From JASGCL01 sp965203915 (GTDB lineage: Bacteria; Pseudomonadota; Alphaproteobacteria; JASGCL01), in the NCBI GenBank assembly GCA_965203915.1, contig OZ241918.1, positions 1,550,001 to 1,614,000 of the forward strand: DNA of 64,000 bases, read 5' to 3'. Positions 37,691 through 46,479 of the stretch are shown here, one piece after another. Numbering within the stretch: the stretch's first letter is position 1; each line of letters starts with the position of its first letter. The notes beneath the pieces are model-generated. The model saw only the letters and a list, made by a program, of their open reading frames with translations, ran no database searches and was not told where the DNA came from. A program made the translations under genes and the position numbers.

Positions 37691-38281
37691 CTAGGTTGCG
37701 CCCCCCAGCATAAATTTTTCGCCGCCGCTTTGCACAAATAATTTTTTGTCATGATATTGATTATGTTCTATGGCATAATGGGCCAGGTCGTAAAAAACCG
37801 CGGGCGACAACAACATATCCAAATTATCGCGCACCCGCACCACGGGGCGCGGTTGTTGTTGCTCATAGATGGTTAGGGGGTGGTGCTTATCCAGCGTCAC
37901 CCAAAAATCCAACGAAGATCTGATGGCGATATGATTTTCTTGAACCTCCGCCACCGTGCCATAAAATGGCAGATCCGCCACTTCTATCTTGCCTTTTTCC
38001 GCGGGGGTAGCAAGGAAATACTCGCCCCCTTCCTTTAACAAACATACCGCAAACAATTGGCAAAGTTGTAGCCTGCCGATGGGGGAGCCTTGGTAAAACC
38101 ATTGACCTTTTTTATCGATGCGAATGGCAAAATCACCGCACAGGGCGGGCAAGGTAAGTTTGCTGTTTGTGCCCCAAAGTCCTTGCCCCGCGCGCATCAT
38201 GTCGCCTATCGACAGGCGTTTGGTTTGATTCTTATCCGCGTTGGTTGGCGGGTTTGTCATGGCATCGTTGCTGCTTGGCAT
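37691..38281 (-). CDS. DUF1285 family protein
   Basis: A conserved proteobacterial protein of unknown function with 196 residues. CGDFAIRIDKKGQWFYQGSP, followed by IGR, and ATPAEKGKIEVADLPF are the family's characteristic stretches. No signal peptide or membrane helix is seen. A later in-frame ATG (38260) would remove seven polar residues. It is separated by about 120 bases from the cytochrome c gene and divergent from the barrel gene. Confidence 0.8.
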   Translation of the reverse strand: MPSSNDAMTNPPTNADKNQTKRLSIGDMMRAGQGLWGTNSKLTLPALCGDFAIRIDKKGQWFYQGSPIGRLQLCQLFAVCLLKEGGEYFLATPAEKGKIEVADLPFYGTVAEVQENHIAIRSSLDFWVTLDKHHPLTIYEQQQPRPVVRVRDNLDMLLSPAVFYDLAHYAIEHNQYHDKKLFVQSGGEKFMLGGAT

Positions 38282-38422
38282 GGCGCAACAATATCATAAG
38301 GTTTTTATTTATGCTAGGGCATGGCCGCCATAAAAATATGGGCGGGCGCAACGCCCCAAAAAAATGCAAAAAAATAATGAAATGATTTTAATAATTATTA
38401 TGCAACCAACCGCCGTAAGCTA

Positions 38423-38451
38423 TTGCCTTGTTTGGGGATATTGCCTATATT
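38423..38451 (+). promoter_or_regulatory. candidate promoter of the outer-membrane barrel gene
   Basis: TTGCCT (38423-38428) and TATATT (38446-38451) are 17 bases apart. Transcription would begin near 38458, giving a very short leader before ATG 38467. Confidence 0.42.
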
Positions 38452-38466
38452 AATATTAATAAGCAA

Positions 38467-40224
38467 ATGATAAGGGACAATCATCGTGCGGGCCGTGATA
38501 TATGTCGCGGCACCAGCAAAAAAAATCTAACAGTTCGCGGGACAGCCCCCACAGGTGGTCTGGCTAAGGGCTGGCGCGGCCGCGTTTTAACGCCACCTAT
38601 TTTAGCCTTTGGTTTGCTGGCGGGACCATGGGTCTATTTTGCAAGCCAACCCGCCCACGCCGCCGACACCCTAACCAACGGCGATACCAAGCCGCCGCCA
38701 GCCTCACTCTTTACCTTCCCACAAAGTGCGATTGTTAACCCCGCCCATCCCCAGCGGAAATTGCTGCCTGGCAATAACATTAATGTCAGCGCGGGGGCCG
38801 ATGTTAACGCCGAATATCGCATCCTCTTGGGCAAGGATAATGGTGGTTATTTTTCTCTGCCGCCCAGCCTGGTCGGCACGGGCAATTTGTTTCGCGTGGT
38901 GATGAATGGCGAAACCAACGACTTCACCCCCATTACCCGCACTATTGGTTATGAATTCATCTATGGTGGGCGGCTAACATTTTTTAGCTTGGCTGGTTTT
39001 AACTTACAGCGCGCCTATCTATATTTTGGTGGCGGTATTTGGAATAATGGCGGGCATATTCCTTTTGGTATTATCTCGGTCGGCAAAGACTTCGGGGTTT
39101 TAACCCGCTACGCGCTGGATGGTTCCAGCGTCCTGGCCCCTGGCGGCATGAAATACTGGCAAACAATCGTCGGGGCCGACGGCGTTGCCAGCAATGGTAT
39201 TGTCGAGGGTTATGGTCGTTCATCGCCCGATAATTTTGATACCAGCGCCAAGGTTGCTTATCAAACGCCCGTTATTTATGGATTCTCCGCCGCGGTAAGT
39301 TACGCGCCATCGGGCGTGTTGTGGTCGCAAAACCCATGGGCGAGCAGTGCCGCCACCCATAAAAACGTGGTGGACGCGGTGTTAAATTATCACGCCAATA
39401 TCAAAACCATCAACCATGAATTTTTGTTCGATGTCATGGGCGGTTATGAACATGCCACCGTGCTACCAGCCTATAGCAATCAAAATCATCAATTTTTGGA
39501 TGGTTTTTTTAAATCATCCTTTATCAACACGGTGGTGGCTAGCATCCTTAAGGCAACACCCACTGTAAGCCGCGACCAAGCCCTCATCACCGCGCAACAA
39601 GATTACGAATTGTATGTTTCAAGAGGTCAACCCACCGACAGCACCAGGGCCGCGGGATACCAATCATTAACCCCAGGGGCGGCGGGTTTTGGTTTAAGCA
39701 ACCAAGAAGCCTATCACCTTGGTTTTAAATTTGGTTATAACCCGCTGAATATAACGCGCAGTTTGGAAAATATCTTTGCGGGGGCCAACAATGATTTGCG
39801 TTATGGCAACAGCGATGCTGGCGACAATCAATTTCGTGATAATGATAACCGTAATGTCATGGGTGATTTTTTCGCCCTGTCGCTGGGGATGAATTGGAAT
39901 AAATTATATGGCAACCTCTTGTCGGCGGGAATCTCCCTCAGGCCCTTGGCATTTTTAAGTATTTATGGCGGCTATGCCTATGGCACCTGCGCCACGCAAT
40001 CCTGCATGGCGGCGCGGTTTATCAATCGGCCAGGTTCTTCGCACCTATGGACGAGCGGGCTGACCTTCGCCCTATCCAACGATTTCTTTATCTACACCCA
40101 GGCTTCGGGGATTATTGGCAATGTTGAATTTGGCCGTTACGATGCCGCGGGTTATCTATACGGTCAAACCAATGGGTTTTTTAACAAAACCAACATCAGC
40201 GTCGGCACCATGATGTCGTTCTAA
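38467..40224 (+). CDS. large outer-membrane beta-barrel protein, porin-like
   Basis: I recognise the architecture but not the family. After a basic N-terminal stretch of about 40 residues there is a hydrophobic segment (PPILAFGLLAGPWVYFA) ending in QPAHAA, a credible signal cleavage site. The remaining roughly 520 residues are rich in Gly, Asn, Tyr and alternating hydrophobics, and end in VGTMMSF with a terminal phenylalanine, the usual barrel assembly signal. ATG 38467 is preferred over an upstream TTG at 38428. The long leader is odd, and the true start may lie closer to the signal peptide. It stands alone between divergent and unrelated genes. Confidence 0.7.
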   Translation: MIRDNHRAGRDICRGTSKKNLTVRGTAPTGGLAKGWRGRVLTPPILAFGLLAGPWVYFASQPAHAADTLTNGDTKPPPASLFTFPQSAIVNPAHPQRKLLPGNNINVSAGADVNAEYRILLGKDNGGYFSLPPSLVGTGNLFRVVMNGETNDFTPITRTIGYEFIYGGRLTFFSLAGFNLQRAYLYFGGGIWNNGGHIPFGIISVGKDFGVLTRYALDGSSVLAPGGMKYWQTIVGADGVASNGIVEGYGRSSPDNFDTSAKVAYQTPVIYGFSAAVSYAPSGVLWSQNPWASSAATHKNVVDAVLNYHANIKTINHEFLFDVMGGYEHATVLPAYSNQNHQFLDGFFKSSFINTVVASILKATPTVSRDQALITAQQDYELYVSRGQPTDSTRAAGYQSLTPGAAGFGLSNQEAYHLGFKFGYNPLNITRSLENIFAGANNDLRYGNSDAGDNQFRDNDNRNVMGDFFALSLGMNWNKLYGNLLSAGISLRPLAFLSIYGGYAYGTCATQSCMAARFINRPGSSHLWTSGLTFALSNDFFIYTQASGIIGNVEFGRYDAAGYLYGQTNGFFNKTNISVGTMMSF

Positions 40225-40323
40225 CTTGGGCTGTCCATGGTTTGAGATTTTATCTCTTTTCTATATCAATTATATTTGCTGATTTAACTTGCCATGATAA
40301 AAAAAAGTTGCTAGGCACAAACT

Positions 40324-40521
40324 ATGAGAATAAATGTCCGTGAAAACAACGTTGACCAAGCCATCAGGGTTCTGAAAAGAAAACTGGTGCGCGAAGGGGT
40401 GTTTCGTGAAAGCAAACAACGTCGTTATTACGAAAAGCCATCGGAAAAGAAAAAACGTGAAGGCACCGAAGCCGTGCGTCGCGCCCGTCGCTTACAACGC
40501 AAAAAATTCTTTAATAATTAA
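40324..40521 (+). CDS. rpsU: 30S ribosomal protein bS21
   Basis: This small basic ribosomal protein of 65 residues sits near the anti-Shine-Dalgarno region of the 30S subunit. IRVLKRKLVREGVFRESKQR and the C-terminal arginine/lysine cluster are diagnostic. It stands alone, about 100 bases after the barrel gene. Confidence 0.96.
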   Translation: MRINVRENNVDQAIRVLKRKLVREGVFRESKQRRYYEKPSEKKKREGTEAVRRARRLQRKKFFNN

Positions 40522-40812
40522 CGCGGGTTGCCTTCTTGGGTTATTCCCAGGATTATTCCCATATTCGCCAAACTGGCGAGGGATGGCGAAGGGGATGGTG
40601 AATATCCTGCCCAGCCATCATCTCATCTTTCAAACCACGCCATGCAATTTTCTTATTGGGGTTTTTATTGGGATTTTTATTGGGGTTTGTTTTGCCCATC
40701 TAACCCCGTCAATCATTGCAGCCAACCTAACCGCAATATTTTCTAAAACAACCTTGCAACATAAGTGCAACATAAGACTCAAGTTATCAAAAGAACTCTG
40801 TTAATATAGGCT

Positions 40813-41736
40813 ATGAATGAAGCGCGGCTTAAAAAAATCATATTCATGGGGTCCAGCCCCTTTGCCGCGGCTATTTTATCGCACCTCCTCCACCATCATA
40901 AAAACCACATGCAGATGCTGGCGGTTTATACCCAGCCCGCCAAGGAAAAAGGACGTGGCAAAAAAATAACCCAAACGGCGGTGCAAATATTGGCCAAACA
41001 ACATGGCGTTCCCACCCGCACCCCCGCCGCGTTTCATGACGAAGAAATTGATTTTATCGCCCGCAGCCAGCCCGACTTGATTATTGTCGCCGCCTATGGC
41101 TTGCTGTTGCCAGCTGGGGTTTTGTCATTGCCCAGCATCATGGCTTTGAATGTTCATCCCTCACTTTTGCCGTATTATCGTGGTGCCACGCCGATAGAAT
41201 CGGCCATCCTAGCGGGGGATAAAAAAACGGGGGTATGTTTTATCAAGATGACGCCCGAGCTTGACGCGGGCGATGTGCTTGCCGTGCAATCAATGCCGCT
41301 GGCCGAGGACGATAATCGCGAAACATTGAGCAACAAATTATTAAGCCTGTCGCTAACAATGTTCGACGACCATTTGCCGTCTATCCTAGAAAAAAAATTT
41401 CAAGCCACGGCGCAAAACCATGCGACCGCCAGTTTTTGCCAAAAAATAAAGAAGAGCGATTATGAGGTCAACCCGCCCAACGAAACAGCTGACATGGTGG
41501 ATAGGAAAATACGCGCCTATTACCCCAAATGTTTTTTACCGTGGAGCAATGGTAAAAGATTGGGTTTGTTATCGGCAAAAAAAACCAACCAACCCAGTGA
41601 TGGGCGACAAGGTATTTTCTTTGAGGGCGGTAAAATATCATTACCCTGTCGTGATCATTTGCTGGAACTTATTTTGGTCAAACCCGAAAATAAAAAAGCG
41701 ATGCTGGCCAGCGATTGGTGGCGCGGCCTGCGATAA
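40813..41736 (+). CDS. fmt: methionyl-tRNA formyltransferase
   Basis: Fmt formylates initiator Met-tRNA. FMGSSPFAAAIL opens the Rossmann-like domain, NVHPSLLPYYRGATPIESAI holds the catalytic Asn and His, and the catalytic Asp is in ELDAGDVL. A small C-terminal barrel domain follows and the total is 307 residues. The usual partner def (peptide deformylase) is not next to it. It is convergent with the TauE-like gene, with five bases between them. Confidence 0.94.
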   Translation: MNEARLKKIIFMGSSPFAAAILSHLLHHHKNHMQMLAVYTQPAKEKGRGKKITQTAVQILAKQHGVPTRTPAAFHDEEIDFIARSQPDLIIVAAYGLLLPAGVLSLPSIMALNVHPSLLPYYRGATPIESAILAGDKKTGVCFIKMTPELDAGDVLAVQSMPLAEDDNRETLSNKLLSLSLTMFDDHLPSILEKKFQATAQNHATASFCQKIKKSDYEVNPPNETADMVDRKIRAYYPKCFLPWSNGKRLGLLSAKKTNQPSDGRQGIFFEGGKISLPCRDHLLELILVKPENKKAMLASDWWRGLR

Positions 41737-41741
41737 AAAAA

Positions 41742-42590
41742 TTAAAAACCCCAACCGCGCCAGCCCATGTAGCTGGCTAAAAAAAACAAACCCACGGCAA
41801 AAATACGGCGCAATGTTTTTAATGGCAAGGCGTGGGCCAATTTTGCCCCGACGGGGGCAAAAAAAACTGACGCCAGGGCAATGACAAAAACAACAGGCCA
41901 ATAAATAAAACCTATGGCTTCTTTACCCCCCAACCCGCCATTGTTGGCCAACAAATAACCAATGCTGTTCACCACCGCAATGGGAAAGCCCGTCGCGGCG
42001 GAGGTTGCCACGGCGCGATTGGCCGCAATGCCATAACGCGTTTGAAATGGCACCATCAAAAAACCACCACCCGCCCCCACCAGGCCCGACAAAAAACCAA
42101 CCCCCGCCCCCACAACCACCAACCATGGTTTGCTGGGCAAGGTTTTAAAAACCGAACGGGGGTCATATTTGTTGTTGGCAATTTTCTTTTCAGGAATTTT
42201 TTTGTCTTGGCTGCCGACCCACATTTGCCATCCCGATAAAAAAATTAACCCCGCGAACAAAAAATATAACCAGGCCGAATGCAAAAATGCAAAAACGCCA
42301 AGGCTGGCCAAGAGCGCGCCTGGCAAAATGCCCAACGTAAATACCCCCGCCAAGGGCCAGTTGATGGCGCGCTTAAAATAATGGGCGCGAATCGACGACA
42401 AGGAAGTAAAACACACCACCGCCATGGCGGAAGCAATGGCAAATTTAATAGCGTCGCCGCCAAACAGCCCCCAACCATCAAAAATATATAATAATATTGG
42501 CACCATAATCATGCTGCCGCCGATGCCGAATAACCCCGCCATAAACCCAGACAAAACACCCAACGATAAAAGAATAACAACCATCGTCAT
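41742..42590 (-). CDS. TauE/SafE-family anion permease
   Basis: A membrane protein with about eight helices in 282 residues. GFMAGLFGIGGSMIMVPIL in the N-terminal half and GFLSGLVGAGGGFLMVPF in the C-terminal half are the two repeats that define this family of sulfite/sulfonate or organic-anion transporters. The start is taken at ATG 42590 because the longer frame opens with TTG. It is divergent from hemH. Confidence 0.85.
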   Translation of the reverse strand: MTMVVILLSLGVLSGFMAGLFGIGGSMIMVPILLYIFDGWGLFGGDAIKFAIASAMAVVCFTSLSSIRAHYFKRAINWPLAGVFTLGILPGALLASLGVFAFLHSAWLYFLFAGLIFLSGWQMWVGSQDKKIPEKKIANNKYDPRSVFKTLPSKPWLVVVGAGVGFLSGLVGAGGGFLMVPFQTRYGIAANRAVATSAATGFPIAVVNSIGYLLANNGGLGGKEAIGFIYWPVVFVIALASVFFAPVGAKLAHALPLKTLRRIFAVGLFFLASYMGWRGWGF

Positions 42591-42630
42591 GCCGCGTGGT
42601 ATAAAATACTTATTAGCAAAAGGCAAATTA

Positions 42631-42680
42631 TTTGAATTTTGTAAATAAAATTACTTTTGAATTTTGTAAATAAAATTGCT
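42631..42680 (+). repeat. 25-base tandem direct repeat in the tauE-like/hemH divergent region
   Basis: TTTGAATTTTGTAAATAAAA followed by TTACT (42631-42655) is repeated at 42656-42680 with one difference (TTGCT). It lies immediately before the hemH ribosome site. Confidence 0.9.
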
Positions 42681-42695
42681 AAAGGGAACGACAAC

Positions 42696-43748
42696 ATGCA
42701 TACCCATCCTGTCTTGCCAAAAAAAGTGGGCATTTTAATAATCAATTTGGGTAGCCCTACTGCCCCCACGCCAGGTGCTGTCAAAACATTCTTGAGGGAG
42801 TTTTTATCCGACCCGCGGGTTGTGCCTTTGGCGGGGCGTGCCTTAACAAAAATTCTTTGGCAAATATTATTAAACGGCATTATCTTGCCCATCCGCTCGC
42901 CGCGCTCGGCCAAAAAATATTCAAGCATTTGGTTTGCAAAAAAAAACATATCGCCGCTGCATTATTACACCGATAACATTGCCATCCAATTGCAAAAAAA
43001 ATTTCAGAAAAACACCATCGTCCATTCGGCCTATCGCTATGGCCATCGCCCATCCAACAAATTATTTGGCGGCGGCAACATAGCCACCGAAATAAAAAAT
43101 TTACAATCATTGGGTTGTCGCCGCATTGTGATCCTGCCGCTTTACCCCCATTACAGCGCATCCACCATTGCGTCGGTGGTCGATAATGTTGGCGCCGTCT
43201 TAAAAAAACTGCAACATCAACCCAGCATAACCTTCGTGCCGCCCTATTTTGACCATCCTGGTTTTATCGCCCTGCTCAAAAAATCCATCATGGATGAAAT
43301 TGCCAAAACCAAGGGCCGACAAAAAAAACCCGACAAAATAATTTTTTCCAACCATGGTATCCCCCAATCCTTTGTTAAGGCTGGCGACCCCTACAGCTGT
43401 CAGGCTAAAAAGACTTCTCGCCTGCTAAAAGAAGCCATAAGCGAGCCGCGCATTGATTTTCTAACCAGTTTTCAATCGCGCTTTGGCGCGGCGGCGTGGG
43501 TTAAACCCTATACCGCCGATACCATCAAACAATTGGCGAGCGAGGGTTGCCCTCACCTTGCTATTATCTCCCCCAGTTTTGCCGTCGACTGTTTGGAAAC
43601 ATTGGAAGAAATAAATATCGAGCTTCGCGCCGAATTTTTTAAACATCATCCTGAGCCCAAGGAAGCAACTTTTTCTTACATTCCTTGTCTTAACGATACA
43701 ACTGCCACAATAAATTTCTATGAAGAAATTATTTCGCCATTGTTGTAG
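42696..43748 (+). CDS. hemH: ferrochelatase
   Basis: HemH inserts iron into protoporphyrin IX, the last step of heme synthesis. VGILIINLGSPTAP opens the protein, IIFSNHGIPQSFVKAGDPY holds the catalytic His, and SPSFAVDCLETLEE the catalytic Glu. AAAGGGA lies nine bases before ATG 42696, giving 350 residues. An upstream TTG at 42657 lies inside the tandem repeat and is rejected. Confidence 0.95.
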   Translation: MHTHPVLPKKVGILIINLGSPTAPTPGAVKTFLREFLSDPRVVPLAGRALTKILWQILLNGIILPIRSPRSAKKYSSIWFAKKNISPLHYYTDNIAIQLQKKFQKNTIVHSAYRYGHRPSNKLFGGGNIATEIKNLQSLGCRRIVILPLYPHYSASTIASVVDNVGAVLKKLQHQPSITFVPPYFDHPGFIALLKKSIMDEIAKTKGRQKKPDKIIFSNHGIPQSFVKAGDPYSCQAKKTSRLLKEAISEPRIDFLTSFQSRFGAAAWVKPYTADTIKQLASEGCPHLAIISPSFAVDCLETLEEINIELRAEFFKHHPEPKEATFSYIPCLNDTTATINFYEEIISPLL

Positions 43749-43771
43749 ATAGCTATAATCAAAAAAATCTT

Positions 43772-44992
43772 ATGCGTGTATTAATTGTTTCAAGTATCTA
43801 TTTGCCCATGGCGGGCGGGTTGCCATTGTTTGCCCATCGCCTGGCGTTTTATTTACAGCAACATGGCCATGAAGTGTTGGTGCTTGCACCGTCCGAAACC
43901 ATGAAGTCAGAAATGCGCGTGCTGGATGGCGTCAACATCATGGGTATGGCTTCGGTCAAATCTTATCTTTATAAAAACTATCGCCTAACCCTGGCGCCAG
44001 GACTTTATGGTAATATAGAAAAAACCATTTTACATTTTAAGCCCGATGTCATTCATATCCAGGGGCATTTTGCCATTGAACGGCGCGCGGTTAAAATAGC
44101 AAAAAAACACCATATACCCGTGGTCGGGACCAACCATACCGCATTTGAAAGCATTGCCGAATCTATGCCGTTTCGCCATGTTAAGCCATGGGTTGCGTTG
44201 GTTGAAAAATTATTTTGGCAAAGAATTTTTGATACTTTCAAAGACGTCACCATTGCCACCACCCCCAGCATGGCCGCCAAAAAAATGTTAGAACAACATG
44301 GCTTAACCATACCCATGCAAACCATATCCAATGGGTTGGACACCCAAGTTTTTAATCCCAACCAAAAAAATATAGCGATACAAAAAAAATATGGCTTACC
44401 CAACAAGCCAATATTATTAAGCGTCAGCAGGCTTGATAAGGAAAAAGAAATGTCATTTGCCTTGGCGGGTGTCGCCCTTGCCATCAAAAAAATGATAGCC
44501 AAGGGCAAAAAGCCATTTCATTTTGTTGTAGCGGGTGAGGGCAACGAGCTTCAAAATTTAAAAAAACAAGCCGAGCGCGATGATGTCGCGCCCTATGTTT
44601 CATTTTTGGGGCCAATAAAAAATAGGTTGGGGAAAGAATCTGACTTGCCCGCCATTTACGCCTGCGCCGATGGTTTTATCACCGCTTCGCCCATGGAATT
44701 CCAAGGCATTGCCGTGATGGAGGCTATGGCGTCGGGCTTGCCCATTTTGGCCGCCAATCGGCGCGCCCTGCCTGAATTGGTTGATGATAAAAAAAATGGC
44801 TTCTTGTTTGAACTTGATAGGCCTGAGGCGCTTGGCGATAAAATTGTCAAAATGATAGATGACCCCAACTTAAGAAAAAAAATGGCGGCGGCTAGCCTTG
44901 AAAAAATAAAACCGCATGACATTCAATCGGTGGTGTCGCAATTTGAAAATATTTATAAAAAGGCCATCACCATAAAAAAAAGCGAAAAATAA
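43772..44992 (+). CDS. glycosyltransferase family 4 (GT-B)
   Basis: A retaining sugar transferase of 406 residues. The N-terminal domain opens with the glycine-rich loop YLPMAGGLPLFAHRL and the C-terminal nucleotide-sugar domain has the E-x7-E motif in EFQGIAVMEAMASGLP. The sequence resembles lipid (diacylglycerol) glucosyl- or mannosyltransferases, but the acceptor is not certain. It follows hemH closely and is followed by a small broken membrane gene. Confidence 0.82.
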   Translation: MRVLIVSSIYLPMAGGLPLFAHRLAFYLQQHGHEVLVLAPSETMKSEMRVLDGVNIMGMASVKSYLYKNYRLTLAPGLYGNIEKTILHFKPDVIHIQGHFAIERRAVKIAKKHHIPVVGTNHTAFESIAESMPFRHVKPWVALVEKLFWQRIFDTFKDVTIATTPSMAAKKMLEQHGLTIPMQTISNGLDTQVFNPNQKNIAIQKKYGLPNKPILLSVSRLDKEKEMSFALAGVALAIKKMIAKGKKPFHFVVAGEGNELQNLKKQAERDDVAPYVSFLGPIKNRLGKESDLPAIYACADGFITASPMEFQGIAVMEAMASGLPILAANRRALPELVDDKKNGFLFELDRPEALGDKIVKMIDDPNLRKKMAAASLEKIKPHDIQSVVSQFENIYKKAITIKKSEK

Positions 44993-44996
44993 ATAA

Positions 44997-45415
44997 ATGA
45001 GCATCGAGCCCATCCTTGATTCGACCCCTTTCATTCGCTGGCATCTTGCCCTTGCCCTGCTGGCATTCCCGCTTGGCCTATCGCAATTGTTATTAAAAAA
45101 AGGCACGGCGCGTCATAAAATCCTAGGCTATATTTTTGTGTTGTTTGTTGCAATGCTTTGCTTTGTCAGTTTTTTTATTAAATCATTGTTCCCTAGCCTG
45201 GGGTTAGAAAAAATTTTTTTGGGTTTTCGCCGTTGCATCTATTAAGCATTTACGTGCTGTATAGTTTATGCAAAAGCATCATCGCCATTAAAAACGGCGA
45301 CATTGTCACCCATCAAAAAACCATGGCGGGAATCTTTTATGGCGGCTTGCTATTGGCGGGGTTCTTCACCCTGATGCCTGGGCGTTTATTATTTAATGTT
45401 CTTTTTGGTGGATAG
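44997..45415 (+). pseudogene. small DUF2306-like membrane protein gene with a frameshift
   Basis: The first frame (44997-45243) encodes three hydrophobic segments (HLALALLAFPLGLSQLLL; KILGYIFVLFVAMLCFVSFF). It loses resemblance after GLEKIF. The rest of the protein, SPLHLLSIYVLYSL to FYGGLLLAGFFTLMPGRLL, continues in the -1 frame up to 45415. The combined protein of about 138 residues resembles the DUF2306/YozB-like four-helix family, in which a HLLS stretch and a late R-x-M-x-G...LPGR are typical. The switch falls at a run of seven T. It may be a sequencing error, a real mutation or a programmed slip. It begins four bases after the glycosyltransferase stop. Confidence 0.65.
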
Positions 45416-45461
45416 AGTTTTTGCTTTTTTTATCGCGCTATTGTAAAGCAATAGGACGATG

Positions 45462-46475
45462 ATGGTAGCAAAAACAAAACGCGTTTTCTCGGGCATTCAG
45501 CCCTCGGGGGATATTCACCTCGGCAATTACCTCGGTGCCATTAAAAATTGGGTGGGGTTACAAAACGACATGGAATGTTTGTTTTGCATCGTTGACCTGC
45601 ATGCTATCACCGTTTGGCAAGACCCCGCCAGTTTAAAAAAAGCAACATTGGATCTGGCGGCAACATTGATTGCTTGCGGTATTGACCCAACAAAACAAAT
45701 TTTGTTTCACCAATCGGGCAACCCCGACCATGCCAATTTGGCGTGGATATTTAATTGCGTGGCGCGTTTGGGTTGGTTGAATCGCATGACTCAATTTAAG
45801 GATAAGGCAGGCAAGGACAGGGAAAAGGCATCAACAGGATTATTCATTTACCCCAATTTGATGGCGGCCGATATTTTGGTTTATCACGCAACCCACGTAC
45901 CCGTGGGTGAAGACCAAAAACAACATTTGGAATTGGCGCGCGATATCGCCGATAAATTTAATCACGATCTTAACGCGCCCGATTTTTTCCCCAGCCCCGA
46001 ACCGCTTATTTTGCCAGTCGCCGCGCGGGTGATGAATTTGCGCGATGGCACAAAAAAAATGTCAAAGTCGGACCCGTCGGACGCATCGCGGATTAATTTA
46101 ACCGACAGCAATGACGCCATCAACGATAAAATAAAAAGGGCAAAAACCGATTCGGGCAGCATGCCCGAAGGTTGGGATGGGTTAGAAGATTCCAGGCCCG
46201 AGGTCGCCAATTTAATCAGTATCGCCGCGGGGTTGTTGGGGCAAAACCCAACCGACATTATTCCACAATGGGCGGGGAAGGATTTTTCATCGTTTAAAAA
46301 ATATTTGGCGGAATTAACCGTGGAAAAATTATCACCGATAAGAGAAAAAATTGTCATGCTGGGAAAAAATCAAGATGAATTAAAAAAAATATTGGTCAAT
46401 GGTGCAACGCGCGCCACCGCCATAAGCCACCCCATTTTGAAACGGGCGCGCGAATTGATTGGCTTCATTGATTAA
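45462..46475 (+). CDS. trpS: tryptophanyl-tRNA synthetase
   Basis: A class I synthetase of 337 residues. FSGIQPSGDIHLGNYLGA holds the HIGH-like HLGN and KKMSKSDPSD the KMSKS loop. AGGA precedes the second of two tandem ATG codons (45459, 45462), so the second is used. The ThiF-like gene starts five bases after its stop. Confidence 0.96.
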   Translation: MVAKTKRVFSGIQPSGDIHLGNYLGAIKNWVGLQNDMECLFCIVDLHAITVWQDPASLKKATLDLAATLIACGIDPTKQILFHQSGNPDHANLAWIFNCVARLGWLNRMTQFKDKAGKDREKASTGLFIYPNLMAADILVYHATHVPVGEDQKQHLELARDIADKFNHDLNAPDFFPSPEPLILPVAARVMNLRDGTKKMSKSDPSDASRINLTDSNDAINDKIKRAKTDSGSMPEGWDGLEDSRPEVANLISIAAGLLGQNPTDIIPQWAGKDFSSFKKYLAELTVEKLSPIREKIVMLGKNQDELKKILVNGATRATAISHPILKRARELIGFID

Positions 46476-46479
46476 ATAT

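Noticed and set aside
38486..38530. Possible short upstream peptide (GTG after AAGGGAC) at the start of the barrel gene
   Set aside because: Only about 14 codons, and it overlaps the barrel frame. The AAGGGAC match may be chance.
40406..40804. 132-codon frame starting inside rpsU
   Set aside because: It overlaps a certain ribosomal protein gene in another frame and continues into T-rich repeats (TATTGGGGTTTT-like) with no domain.
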